10,953 nucleotides of DNA from CAYRXE01 sp964428205 (GTDB lineage Bacteria > Patescibacteriota > Gracilibacteria > Peribacterales > Peribacteraceae): the NCBI GenBank assembly GCA_964428205.1, contig CAYRXE010000033.1:1-10953 (forward strand). Reading direction: 5' to 3'. This document shows, piece after piece, positions 1-6,329 of this stretch (its first letter is position 1; each line of letters opens with the position of its first letter). Under the pieces are notes generated by a model, which saw only the letters and a list, made by a program, of their open reading frames with translations, was not told where the DNA came from and ran no database searches. A program made the translations under genes and the position numbers.

Positions 1-1077
1 GGCATTCCTCCAAAGGAAATTCCCGATGCCGTGCACGAGAAGATGACTACACCCACGAATATCTTTTTGGACGAAGTAAAAGCAATAGGAGCAACAGTGA
101 TCGGGGTCACGGGATCCAAAGGCAAGAGCACGACAACATCACTGATCTATCACGTATTGGAAAGTGCAAAAAAGCCGGCTGTGCTGTGTGGGAACATTGG
201 CGTACCCGCATTGGACACTCTCGAGAAGATCACCAAAGAGTCCATCGTCGTCATGGAAATGAGCAGTTATCAGCTGATGGACTGCACACAGAGCCCGCAC
301 ATAGCCGTGCTTACCTCGTTCTTCCCGGAGCACTTGGATTACCACGGATCCATCGAAGACTACTGGAACGCCAAAGCAAACATTGTGCGCTTCCAAGCTG
401 CTGACGATCTCACGTTCTTCAATGCCGATAACGAAGACACTATTCTTATGGCTGCATTGAGTAAGGGAGAAAAAATCCCCTTCTCGTACGAGGAATGCCC
501 CCTTCCTCTCTCGGAGACCATGCTCATTGGCGACCATAACCGCAGCAACATCTCTGCTGCGTACCAAGTAGCACAGCACTTAGGCGTGGATAAACAGACC
601 TGCCTCGGTGCGTTCAAGAGCTTCACTCCCTTGCCTCACCGTTTGCAGTCACTGGGCGTGCACCATGGTATTCACTGGATTGATGACGCCATTTCCACGA
701 CTCCTGATTCCACGATTGCCGGTCTCCAGGCACTGGGAGCTGATGTGGCCACGATCATCCTGGGAGGAACGGATCGCGGATTGGCATTTGATATTCTTGC
801 CGATGAGATCGTGCACCACACAGAGGTTTCTACGGTCATTCTCTTCCCTGGTACAGGTCCAAAGATTCGCAGCTGTATGGAAGAAAGCATGAACAAAAAA
901 GTTGATCGTAAAATCACTCTTACCGATGCAGATTCCATGGAGCTCGCCGTAAAGATTGCGAAGGAATACACACCACAAGGGAAAATCTGCCTGCTCTCCA
1001 CCGCGTCTCCGAGCTACAACATGTTCAAGAACTTCGAAGAGAAGGGCGAGACATTTGCAGAGGAGATTCGTAAGTGA
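1..1077 (+). CDS. murD: UDP-N-acetylmuramoylalanine--D-glutamate ligase (MurD), 5' truncated
   Basis: Cytoplasmic ATP-dependent ligase adding D-glutamate to UDP-MurNAc-L-Ala in peptidoglycan precursor synthesis. The reading frame is open from base 1 (starting GIPPKEIPDA, the end of the MurD SPGIP segment), so the GTG at 31 is internal and about 80-100 N-terminal residues lie outside the window. The visible 358 residues hold the ATP-binding P-loop TGSKGKST (37-44; the usual form is GTNGKTT), EMSSYQL (about 86-92), a PEHLDYHGS motif with the Mur-ligase histidine, LPHRLQ, and DDAISTTPDST where MurD usually has NDSKATNP. The C-terminal domain ends with the family-typical SPSYNMFKNFEEKG. The C-terminus is complete, with TGA at 1075-1077. 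It converges on a MurE-like gene 15 bp away. The MurD assignment rests on the SSYQ and MFKNFEERG-type motifs, which separate it from MurC, MurE and MurF. Confidence 0.9.
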   Translation, partial: GIPPKEIPDAVHEKMTTPTNIFLDEVKAIGATVIGVTGSKGKSTTTSLIYHVLESAKKPAVLCGNIGVPALDTLEKITKESIVVMEMSSYQLMDCTQSPHIAVLTSFFPEHLDYHGSIEDYWNAKANIVRFQAADDLTFFNADNEDTILMAALSKGEKIPFSYEECPLPLSETMLIGDHNRSNISAAYQVAQHLGVDKQTCLGAFKSFTPLPHRLQSLGVHHGIHWIDDAISTTPDSTIAGLQALGADVATIILGGTDRGLAFDILADEIVHHTEVSTVILFPGTGPKIRSCMEESMNKKVDRKITLTDADSMELAVKIAKEYTPQGKICLLSTASPSYNMFKNFEEKGETFAEEIRK

Positions 1078-1092
1078 ACAATTTTTGTGTTC

Positions 1093-2421
1093 TTACTTTC
1101 GCTCTTTAAGAAGAGCTCTCGTGATTTTTCGTTCATCCCACGGAATCTGACCGTGTTTGGTCATCATCGTCGTATCACTGCCTTTCGCACAGAGAACGAT
1201 GATGTCTCCGGTCTTCGCGTGATTGAGGAGAAACTTAATGCCTTCGAGTCGATCCACAATGCGATGTGCTTCGCACTCATTACGATTCACACCGCTCATG
1301 ACCTCATCAATGATCTTCTCGGGATCCTCGGTGTATGGATCTTCATTCGACACAACTACGACATCAGCAAGACGACTACAAATCGCTCCCACGACAGGAC
1401 GCTTTTCTTTCATGCGATCTCCACAACTTCCCGTGAGCACCATGAGGCGCTTTCCTTCGGAGAGCATTTCGCGAACCGTTGTGAGCGTCTTCTCGTATGC
1501 CGCAGGTGTGACCGTGAAGTCCACGAATACCGTGAAGTCCTGACCTTCATCAATGCGCTCAAGTCTTCCGCCCACCCCACCAAATGTAGCGATTGCACTC
1601 ACGGCGTGATCAAACGAAACGCCGCATGCACGTGCACAGCCAATCGCACACTGTGCGTTCTCGATGTTGTACGTTCCGGGAACGGCAACAGAGAGCGCTT
1701 TGTCATGCCATTCCCCTGCTTTCGTAGATACGTGCAGCGTTGCTGTGACAGAGTGTGATGTGCCATGCACCTTGCTCACCGTGAGAATCTGCTCGGCTCC
1801 GCGATTCGATTCCCATACATGTCGTGAGGAATCCTTGCCGTAGAGCACGGTTTCTTGAGTGGGAATCAGACGATATGCATGCACGGTGTCATCATCGGCA
1901 TTGAGCACCTTTGTGCCCTTTCCTTTAAGCATATGAAAGAGCATGGCCTTGGCTTCCAGGTATTCCTGCATGGTCTTGTGATAGTCCAGGTGTTCAGGCG
2001 TGAGGTTGGTGATGGCAGCGACTTTGGGCCACGTGAAATCAAGTCGTCCCTGTACGAGTCCGTGGCTACTGCACTCGATGACTGCATGCGTGCATCCTTC
2101 GGAAACTAAGCGCTTGAGGAACTTCTGAATCATGAAGGGAGATGGCGAAGTTTTCTGTGTGGGATTGGGTTCCACCTTGCCACGAATTTGGAAGAAGGCT
2201 GTCGTGAGTGCGCCGACTGCGACTCCCGACTCATGCAAAATGTGCGCCGTCATGCCAACGGTCGTCGTCTTGCCATCAGTACCTGTAATGCCGATCACGA
2301 CTAATGAACGAGCTGGGAATCCATTGAGCAGGGCAGCAGCAAAAGACTTCCCTTTGTGCCACAGCAAGCGCACGGGGGAATCTTGGGGGACGGCCTTTTT
2401 GATGACAGACAGCAGGGACAT
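1093..2421 (-). CDS. MurE-like Mur ligase lacking the N-terminal uridine-binding domain
   Basis: Probable UDP-MurNAc-tripeptide-type ligase of peptidoglycan synthesis, 442 residues from the ATG at 2421. Visible motifs: P-loop ITGTDGKTTT (45-54), the VIECSSHGL segment (E116), LTPEHLDYH (H144), YNIENAQ (N255), GGRLE (R286) and D301 of VDFTVTP, so the Mur-family invariant residues are present. It is shorter than typical MurE (about 490) because the P-loop starts near residue 45 instead of about 110, so the domain that grips the uridine nucleotide is missing; similar short ligases are known from CPR genomes. The amino-acid selection motif DNPR reads EDPY (about 360-363), and DYAH reads DFTV, so the third amino acid cannot be predicted. 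A GTG-free alternative start, ATG 2430, lies inside the putative -10 box, which is why 2421 is preferred. Whether it is MurE proper or a paralogue is open. Confidence 0.78.
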   Translation of the reverse strand: MSLLSVIKKAVPQDSPVRLLWHKGKSFAAALLNGFPARSLVVIGITGTDGKTTTVGMTAHILHESGVAVGALTTAFFQIRGKVEPNPTQKTSPSPFMIQKFLKRLVSEGCTHAVIECSSHGLVQGRLDFTWPKVAAITNLTPEHLDYHKTMQEYLEAKAMLFHMLKGKGTKVLNADDDTVHAYRLIPTQETVLYGKDSSRHVWESNRGAEQILTVSKVHGTSHSVTATLHVSTKAGEWHDKALSVAVPGTYNIENAQCAIGCARACGVSFDHAVSAIATFGGVGGRLERIDEGQDFTVFVDFTVTPAAYEKTLTTVREMLSEGKRLMVLTGSCGDRMKEKRPVVGAICSRLADVVVVSNEDPYTEDPEKIIDEVMSGVNRNECEAHRIVDRLEGIKFLLNHAKTGDIIVLCAKGSDTTMMTKHGQIPWDERKITRALLKERK

Positions 2422-2428
2422 GGATCTC

Positions 2429-2437
2429 ATTCTAGCA
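2429..2437 (-). promoter_or_regulatory. Extended -10 promoter element of the MurE-like gene
   Basis: On the minus strand TGC-TAGAAT (5 of 6 to TATAAT, with the TGn extension) ends 7 nt before the ATG at 2421. This spacing puts transcription start at or next to the start codon, so the mRNA would be leaderless. No convincing -35 box is seen, which fits the extended -10 class. There is no strong Shine-Dalgarno sequence; GAGA in the 7-nt spacer is the only weak candidate. Inferred from sequence only. Confidence 0.5.
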
Positions 2438-2440
2438 TGT

Positions 2441-2465
2441 AAAAAACCGACAGGCTGGCTGTCGG
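2441..2465 (-). terminator. Intrinsic terminator of the small membrane protein gene
   Basis: Read on the minus strand, CCGACAG - CCAGC - CTGTCGG forms a perfect 7-bp stem with a 5-nt loop, followed directly by TTTTTT. It lies 21 bp after the TAG stop at 2486-2488. A second hairpin (2470-2490, arms GGTAGTC and GACTACC, 7 bp, 7-nt loop) sits just before it and contains the stop codon. The T-run ends only 19 nt before the ATG of the MurE-like gene. Confidence 0.85.
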
Positions 2466-2485
2466 TGTTGGTAGTCAGTGAGAGA

Positions 2486-2689
2486 CTACCGACTGGTTGA
2501 TCTGGGAGCCGTATCCGACGTGCGAATACGGTGCTGTTCTATCTCCGTCACAATGGAGCGGCAGACAAAAAATACGATCGTTGTGACGAAGAGAAAGAAG
2601 AGGATCCTCTCCTTCCAGCTATTTGCCGTCACGCATCCTATGACGATGACAGCTAGGTACAGAATGCCAAAAAGAATAAGGGTACCCAT
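2486..2689 (-). CDS. Small two-helix membrane protein, unknown function
   Basis: A 67-residue protein that I do not recognise. The open frame extends 22 codons further upstream, but the ATG at 2689 is chosen because GGAGG lies exactly 7 nt before it and a good promoter lies about 30 nt before that. Two hydrophobic segments are visible: residues about 2-22 (LILFGILYLAVIVIGCV core) and about 28-46 (ILFFLFVTTIVFFVC core), separated by a short polar loop NSWKER. A hydrophilic, Arg/Ser/Thr-rich tail of about 20 residues follows (EIEQHRIRTSD and onward). It is therefore probably a small integral membrane hairpin protein. It is monocistronic, with its own promoter and terminator, and is divergent from the photolyase gene. 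Expression signals are the strongest in the window, which argues that it is a real gene despite its size. Confidence 0.72.
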   Translation of the reverse strand: MGTLILFGILYLAVIVIGCVTANSWKERILFFLFVTTIVFFVCRSIVTEIEQHRIRTSDTAPRSTSR

Positions 2690-2696
2690 CACTGCG

Positions 2697-2701
2697 CCTC
2701 C
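2697..2701 (-). promoter_or_regulatory. Shine-Dalgarno site that fixes the small-protein start
   Basis: GGAGG on the minus strand, 7 nt before ATG 2689. It is the only strong Shine-Dalgarno sequence I find at a gene start in this window, and it decides the start against the longer upstream frame. Confidence 0.8.
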
Positions 2702-2725
2702 AAAACTGTGAATGATCAACCGCAC

Positions 2726-2755
2726 AATATATACGTGTATAAGCCAAAAAGTCAA
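2726..2755 (-). promoter_or_regulatory. Sigma70-type promoter of the small membrane protein gene
   Basis: On the minus strand TTGACT (2755-2750, 5 of 6 to TTGACA), an 18-nt spacer, then TATATT (2731-2726, 5 of 6 to TATAAT). Transcription would start near 2719, giving a leader of about 30 nt that carries the GGAGG site. This is the best full promoter in the window. Confidence 0.75.
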
Positions 2756-2777
2756 GGGTCTTTAGAGTCCACTTTCG

Positions 2778-2783
2778 TATGCT
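2778..2783 (+). promoter_or_regulatory. Putative -10 box of the photolyase gene (leaderless)
   Basis: TATGCT ends 6 nt before the GTG start at 2790, so the predicted transcription start coincides with the first base of the start codon. No Shine-Dalgarno sequence precedes the GTG, and no good -35 box is seen at 16-18 nt upstream. Weak evidence alone, but it repeats the pattern seen at other starts here. Confidence 0.4.
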
Positions 2784-2789
2784 GTAGCC

Positions 2790-4157
2790 GTGCACAAACG
2801 ATCGATCTTCATCTTCCGGCGAGATCTGCGCGTAGACGACAACACCGGCTTACGACGCGCATGTGAGGAGTCGCATGAAGTTGTCCCCTGCTTTTTTGTA
2901 GACCCTCGGCAAGCAACGAAAAAGAATTCCTACCGCAGTGTGTACGGGCAGTACTTCCTCGCAGAGTCTTTGAAGGAATTATCCGAAGATCTACATTCGC
3001 GGGGAGGAATGCTGTATCTGGGAGAAGGAGAGTGTGAAATTATGATCAAAAAATGTATACAAGAAACAGGGGCATCGGCCGTGTACCTCAACCGCGACTA
3101 CACCCCCTTCAGCCGTGCTCGTGATGAAGCTCTCGAAAAGACCTGCCAAGCACTTGGTTGTGCATTCATCTCGTGCGGAGATGCACTCCTCCACGAACCG
3201 GAAGAGATTCATAAGCACGACAAGAAGCCGTACACGGTGTTCACTCCTTTTTGGAAGATGGCATCGACCATACCGGTTCGCGTACCGAAGGATTGTAATA
3301 AGAACAATTTTTGTACTCTTGATTTTTCTTTTCAAGAAGGACTAAATGCAATTTCTAGTTTATTAGAAAATACAAAAAAATCTGCAACTGTTCCCGGTCG
3401 ATCCGCAGCAGAAAAGATTCTGGCGCACATCAAAGACTATCGTCGGTACGAGAGCGTGAGAGACGTGCCCGAGCTCGATGCCACAACGCATCTCTCACCG
3501 CATCTTAAGTTTGGCACCATCTCCATTCGTGAGGCTCACCATGCCATCACCCTTGGGCTGGGTGAGCAGCATCCCCTATTGCGGCAACTGTACTGGCGAG
3601 ATTTCTTTCATCACATTGCATGGCACTTCCCACATGTTTTTGGCGGAAGTTTCTACAAGCAGTATGACAAATTAAAGTGGAGCCATTCCGCAACATTGCT
3701 CCAAGCCTGGAAGGATGGCTGTACGGGATTCCCCATCGTGGATGCCGGTATGCGAGAGTTACGCGAAACCGGCAACATGCATAACCGCGTGCGTATGATC
3801 ACGGCATCGTTCTTGGTGAAAGATCTCCACATCGATTGGCGCATCGGAGAACAGCATTTCGCCACACTCCTCACGGACTACGACCCCTGTGTGAATAACG
3901 GCAATTGGCAGTGGGCCGCATCAACAGGGTGTGATGCTGTTCCGTATTTTCGTATTTTCAATCCATGGATACAGCAAAAGAAGTTTGATCCTGAGTGTGC
4001 ATACATTAAAAAATGGATCCCTGAGCTCCGTGATATCGAACCAAAAGTCATTCACAAATGGGACTCTGTGGAGAAAATCGGCATCGCCTATCCCGCACCC
4101 GTTGTTGACCATTCAACCGAAGCGGCTAAAACGAAATCACTGTACGCATCGCTATGA
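2790..4157 (+). CDS. phr: Class I deoxyribodipyrimidine (CPD) photolyase
   Basis: Flavoenzyme that splits UV-induced cyclobutane pyrimidine dimers using blue light. Length 455 residues, usual for class I. The N-terminal alpha/beta antenna domain (IFIFRRDLRVDDNTGL, 6-21) runs to about 165, followed by a linker, then the helical FAD domain. By alignment from memory with E. coli PhrB, the electron-transfer tryptophan triad is complete (W373, W350, W297), N369 matches the flavin-contacting Asn378, and W269 and W375 match substrate-binding Trp277 and Trp384. The segments TGNMHNRVRM (327-336), DWRIGEQ and PYFRIFNP (385-392) are family-typical. GTG is chosen because the antenna domain begins directly after it. 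The linker (3290-3390) is clearly more AT-rich than the rest. Antenna chromophore cannot be told. A cryptochrome-like role is less likely given the bacterial CPD-type residues. Confidence 0.93.
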   Translation: MHKRSIFIFRRDLRVDDNTGLRRACEESHEVVPCFFVDPRQATKKNSYRSVYGQYFLAESLKELSEDLHSRGGMLYLGEGECEIMIKKCIQETGASAVYLNRDYTPFSRARDEALEKTCQALGCAFISCGDALLHEPEEIHKHDKKPYTVFTPFWKMASTIPVRVPKDCNKNNFCTLDFSFQEGLNAISSLLENTKKSATVPGRSAAEKILAHIKDYRRYESVRDVPELDATTHLSPHLKFGTISIREAHHAITLGLGEQHPLLRQLYWRDFFHHIAWHFPHVFGGSFYKQYDKLKWSHSATLLQAWKDGCTGFPIVDAGMRELRETGNMHNRVRMITASFLVKDLHIDWRIGEQHFATLLTDYDPCVNNGNWQWAASTGCDAVPYFRIFNPWIQQKKFDPECAYIKKWIPELRDIEPKVIHKWDSVEKIGIAYPAPVVDHSTEAAKTKSLYASL

Positions 4158-5363
4158 TCAATGCGCGTGAAAGTGCCCAGAACCAATATTCTTGCCACCT
4201 GCAAAGGCATAGGCCGCAAGCCACGTCGCAATAGGAACAGCCAAGAGGAGAGTGGCACTACCAATGAGCGTACGCACGATTTCCTCGGCAAGGAACTCAC
4301 TATTGAGCGTGACCCAGAAGGGCCATGTGTCGTTGGTCTTAAAGAGAAGGAGAAGCGGGAGAGACGCACCAACGTACGCGAGAGCGAGTGTGTTGATGAG
4401 CGACGCAATGTGCTCGCGACCAACGCGTGCTCCACTGAGGAAAAGCTCCTGGAACGGGAGACGCGGATTGTGACGTGCGACTTCGGCAATCGCAGCCACC
4501 TGTGCCGTCGTGATGTCGTCGAGCACACCGAGCGTACCAATGAGGATTCCACCAAGGAGCAGCCCACGGAAGTTGATGCCTTCGAGCGGACCAGTTTGGA
4601 GTAAGAATGCTTCTTCGCTGCCCATGCCAAACAGCGACGTCAGGTGTACAGCGGCAACAGCTGCGAGCGCTGCGAGGACGAGTGTTGCGAGTGTGGCAAT
4701 GAGTGACACCGTCGTGCGCTTGTGGAATCCATGAGCGATGTACAAGGACGTGCACGCGATGATCACGGAACACAGAAGACTCCAGAAGAGCGGATCTCCA
4801 CCGGCAGCAATGCGGGGGACCAGAATAAGCGCGAGAATCGCAATGCTCACGAGCAGACCACCGACAGACGAGAGTGCGGTAATACCGCCACAGAAGAGTG
4901 CCAGAGCCATGAACGCGACGAGCAGCCATCCCAGAGAGGGGAGACGGTATTTTTCGCGAAGGATAAACGAAACTGAGCCATCGACCTTGGTGAGCGTCTC
5001 CACGACAACCTTGTCGCCAACTTTGTAACGCATGTCAGCGCGTCCTCCGAGGATCCCATTTTCGACATTCCATTCGAGACCGGTATCGGGTCCCGAGATC
5101 ACGCGAAGTTTGAGATCTTGCACAATACGATCGACACCGGCGAAGGTATCTGGGTATTCGCGTTCGATGGATACCACGCGCGCAATCGCAAAACGTTCAC
5201 CGGCAACCGGGAGGGGTTGATCAGGATGCCCGTCATCCACTCCACCATGCGCACCGACAGCAATCGGGAGAAATAATGAGATGATGAGCGCGGGTATTCT
5301 TACCCGCGAGCTGCGCTGAAGGCGCAGAAATCGCAAAAGGTCAGTCATGACAAGAGGATACAT
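4158..5363 (-). CDS. YibE/F-family multi-pass membrane protein with His-rich ends
   Basis: Member of the YibE/F family, whose biochemical role is not established to my knowledge. About 401 residues: an N-terminal signal or anchor segment (LIISLFLPIAVG, about 27-38), an extracytoplasmic beta-rich domain (about 55-140), then about seven or eight hydrophobic segments. The family signature is clear: GVLDDITTAQ (about 279-288), GREHIASLINTLALAYVGAS (about 315-334). Histidines cluster just after the signal segment (AHGGVDDGHP) and at the very end (GHFHAH), suggesting metal contact, which fits its place after ZIP and P1B-ATPase genes. ATG 5363 shares its A with the TGA of the ZIP gene (TGATG), typical of translational coupling. 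GTG 5366 and ATG 5348 are alternatives. Its own stop directly abuts that of the photolyase gene. Transport of metal is inference. Confidence 0.82.
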   Translation of the reverse strand: MYPLVMTDLLRFLRLQRSSRVRIPALIISLFLPIAVGAHGGVDDGHPDQPLPVAGERFAIARVVSIEREYPDTFAGVDRIVQDLKLRVISGPDTGLEWNVENGILGGRADMRYKVGDKVVVETLTKVDGSVSFILREKYRLPSLGWLLVAFMALALFCGGITALSSVGGLLVSIAILALILVPRIAAGGDPLFWSLLCSVIIACTSLYIAHGFHKRTTVSLIATLATLVLAALAAVAAVHLTSLFGMGSEEAFLLQTGPLEGINFRGLLLGGILIGTLGVLDDITTAQVAAIAEVARHNPRLPFQELFLSGARVGREHIASLINTLALAYVGASLPLLLLFKTNDTWPFWVTLNSEFLAEEIVRTLIGSATLLLAVPIATWLAAYAFAGGKNIGSGHFHAH

Positions 5364-6115
5364 CACTCGAACATGAGGAGCCCGTACATACTCGCCATAC
5401 CAATCACCATCGCAATGGTCTGGAGCGTGCCTTGTTTCAAGCCGGTTTCTTTATGCAGTTCCGGGATAAGATCCGCAGCTGCAATGTAGATCAGATTTCC
5501 TGCGGCAAAGGGCAGCATGTACTCCGTAAGCGACGTCACCTGAGAGGTGAGGAAGAGCGTCATGACCGCACCCAGCACCGCTGTGAGCGCAGAGAGGAGA
5601 TTGAAGAAGAGTGCCTTTCCACGACTGTACCCACTGTGGAGGAGGACTGCGAAATCGCCAATCTCTTGAGGAATCTCGTGGAAAACGACAGCAAGTGTTG
5701 TGGAGAATCCAATAGCAGGGCTCGCAATAAAGCTCGACGCAATCACAATGCCATCGATAAAGTTATGAATCGCTTCACCCAGAAGACTGATGATGCCCAC
5801 AGGATGATGATGTGCATCATGGCCGTCATCTTCGAGCACATGGCAGTGCCTCCAGTGAATAATTTTTTCGATACCAAAAGAGAAGAGGAGACCGAGTAGT
5901 ACCACGAGCATCGCGCCGCCAAAGTTACTGCTGTCTTCGGATAACTCAGGAAGAATATGAATGAACACATCGCCCAGAATCGCCCCGGTCGAAAAACTAA
6001 TGAGGTAGAACATCACGCGCTTAATCATTGACGCGTTGACGACGAAGAACATCACTCCAAGGAGCGAGAGAAGACTCACGCCGACAGTGGCGCCAATGGC
6101 ATAGAGAGCAGTCAT
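5363..6115 (-). CDS. ZIP-family divalent metal transporter
   Basis: Membrane permease of the ZIP (ZRT/IRT-like) family, normally moving Zn2+ or Fe2+/Mn2+ into the cytoplasm. From ATG 6115 it has 250 residues, the normal size of a bacterial ZIP, starting with a hydrophobic helix (ALYAIGATVGVSLLSLLG). Binuclear metal-site motifs are visible: HNFIDG (117-122) in TM4 and HEIPQEIGDF (146-155) in TM5. A His-rich loop between TM3 and TM4 (HWRHCH, then HDAHHH, about 87-104) is typical metal-binding sequence. The frame stays open from 6115 into the assembly gap (FLFPSQI), so the true start could lie further upstream, although the 250-residue form already looks complete. It follows the P1B-ATPase and overlaps the YibE/F gene by one base, indicating one operon. 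Direction of transport and metal are not decided by sequence. Confidence 0.88.
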   Translation of the reverse strand: MTALYAIGATVGVSLLSLLGVMFFVVNASMIKRVMFYLISFSTGAILGDVFIHILPELSEDSSNFGGAMLVVLLGLLFSFGIEKIIHWRHCHVLEDDGHDAHHHPVGIISLLGEAIHNFIDGIVIASSFIASPAIGFSTTLAVVFHEIPQEIGDFAVLLHSGYSRGKALFFNLLSALTAVLGAVMTLFLTSQVTSLTEYMLPFAAGNLIYIAAADLIPELHKETGLKQGTLQTIAMVIGMASMYGLLMFE

Positions 6116-6138
6116 GATCTGCGAGGGGAACAGGAACG

Positions 6139-6238
6139 NNNNNNNNNNNNNNNNNNNNNNNNNNNNNNNNNNNNNNNNNNNNNNNNNNNNNNNNNNNNNN
6201 NNNNNNNNNNNNNNNNNNNNNNNNNNNNNNNNNNNNNN
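6139..6238. other. Assembly gap (100 N)
   Basis: Exactly 100 undetermined bases, the conventional size for a scaffold gap of unknown length. It separates the ATPase gene end (6330) from the ZIP gene start (6115). A ribosome binding site, promoter or a small gene could be hidden here, and no reading frame should be carried across it. Confidence 0.97.
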
Positions 6239-6273
6239 ATGCCCATGAAGGTTTCGGTCGTGTGCATGCATGC

Positions 6274-6312
6274 ATGGTAAACCATACGTCATGCATATGC
6301 AAATACTTTGCA
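6274..6312. promoter_or_regulatory. Cluster of dyads between ATPase and ZIP genes
   Basis: Three short palindromes lie in 39 bp: ATGGT-AA-ACCAT (6274-6285), TGCATATGCA (6292-6301) and TGCAAA-TAC-TTTGCA (6298-6312). The first is preceded by a GCAT tetranucleotide run (6264-6275). The sequence lies downstream of the ATPase stop and next to the gap upstream of ZIP, so a transcription-factor operator is possible. No regulator gene is visible in the window. The stretch 6239-6329 holds no supportable gene. The last two dyads overlap, so they may form alternative pairings rather than separate sites. Confidence 0.3.
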
Positions 6313-6329
6313 AAAACAAGTTCCGGTGA

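Noticed and set aside
1101..1116. 6-bp inverted repeat GCTCTT-TAAG-AAGAGC as a terminator for MurD or MurE
   Set aside because: It lies inside the MurE-like coding end and has no adjacent T-run on either strand.
1087..1758. 223-codon open frame on the + strand, antisense to the MurE-like gene
   Set aside because: No family motif, and the opposite strand carries an intact Mur ligase.
5432..5899. 155-codon + strand frame antisense to ZIP
   Set aside because: Charged, motif-free translation opposite clear ZIP motifs.
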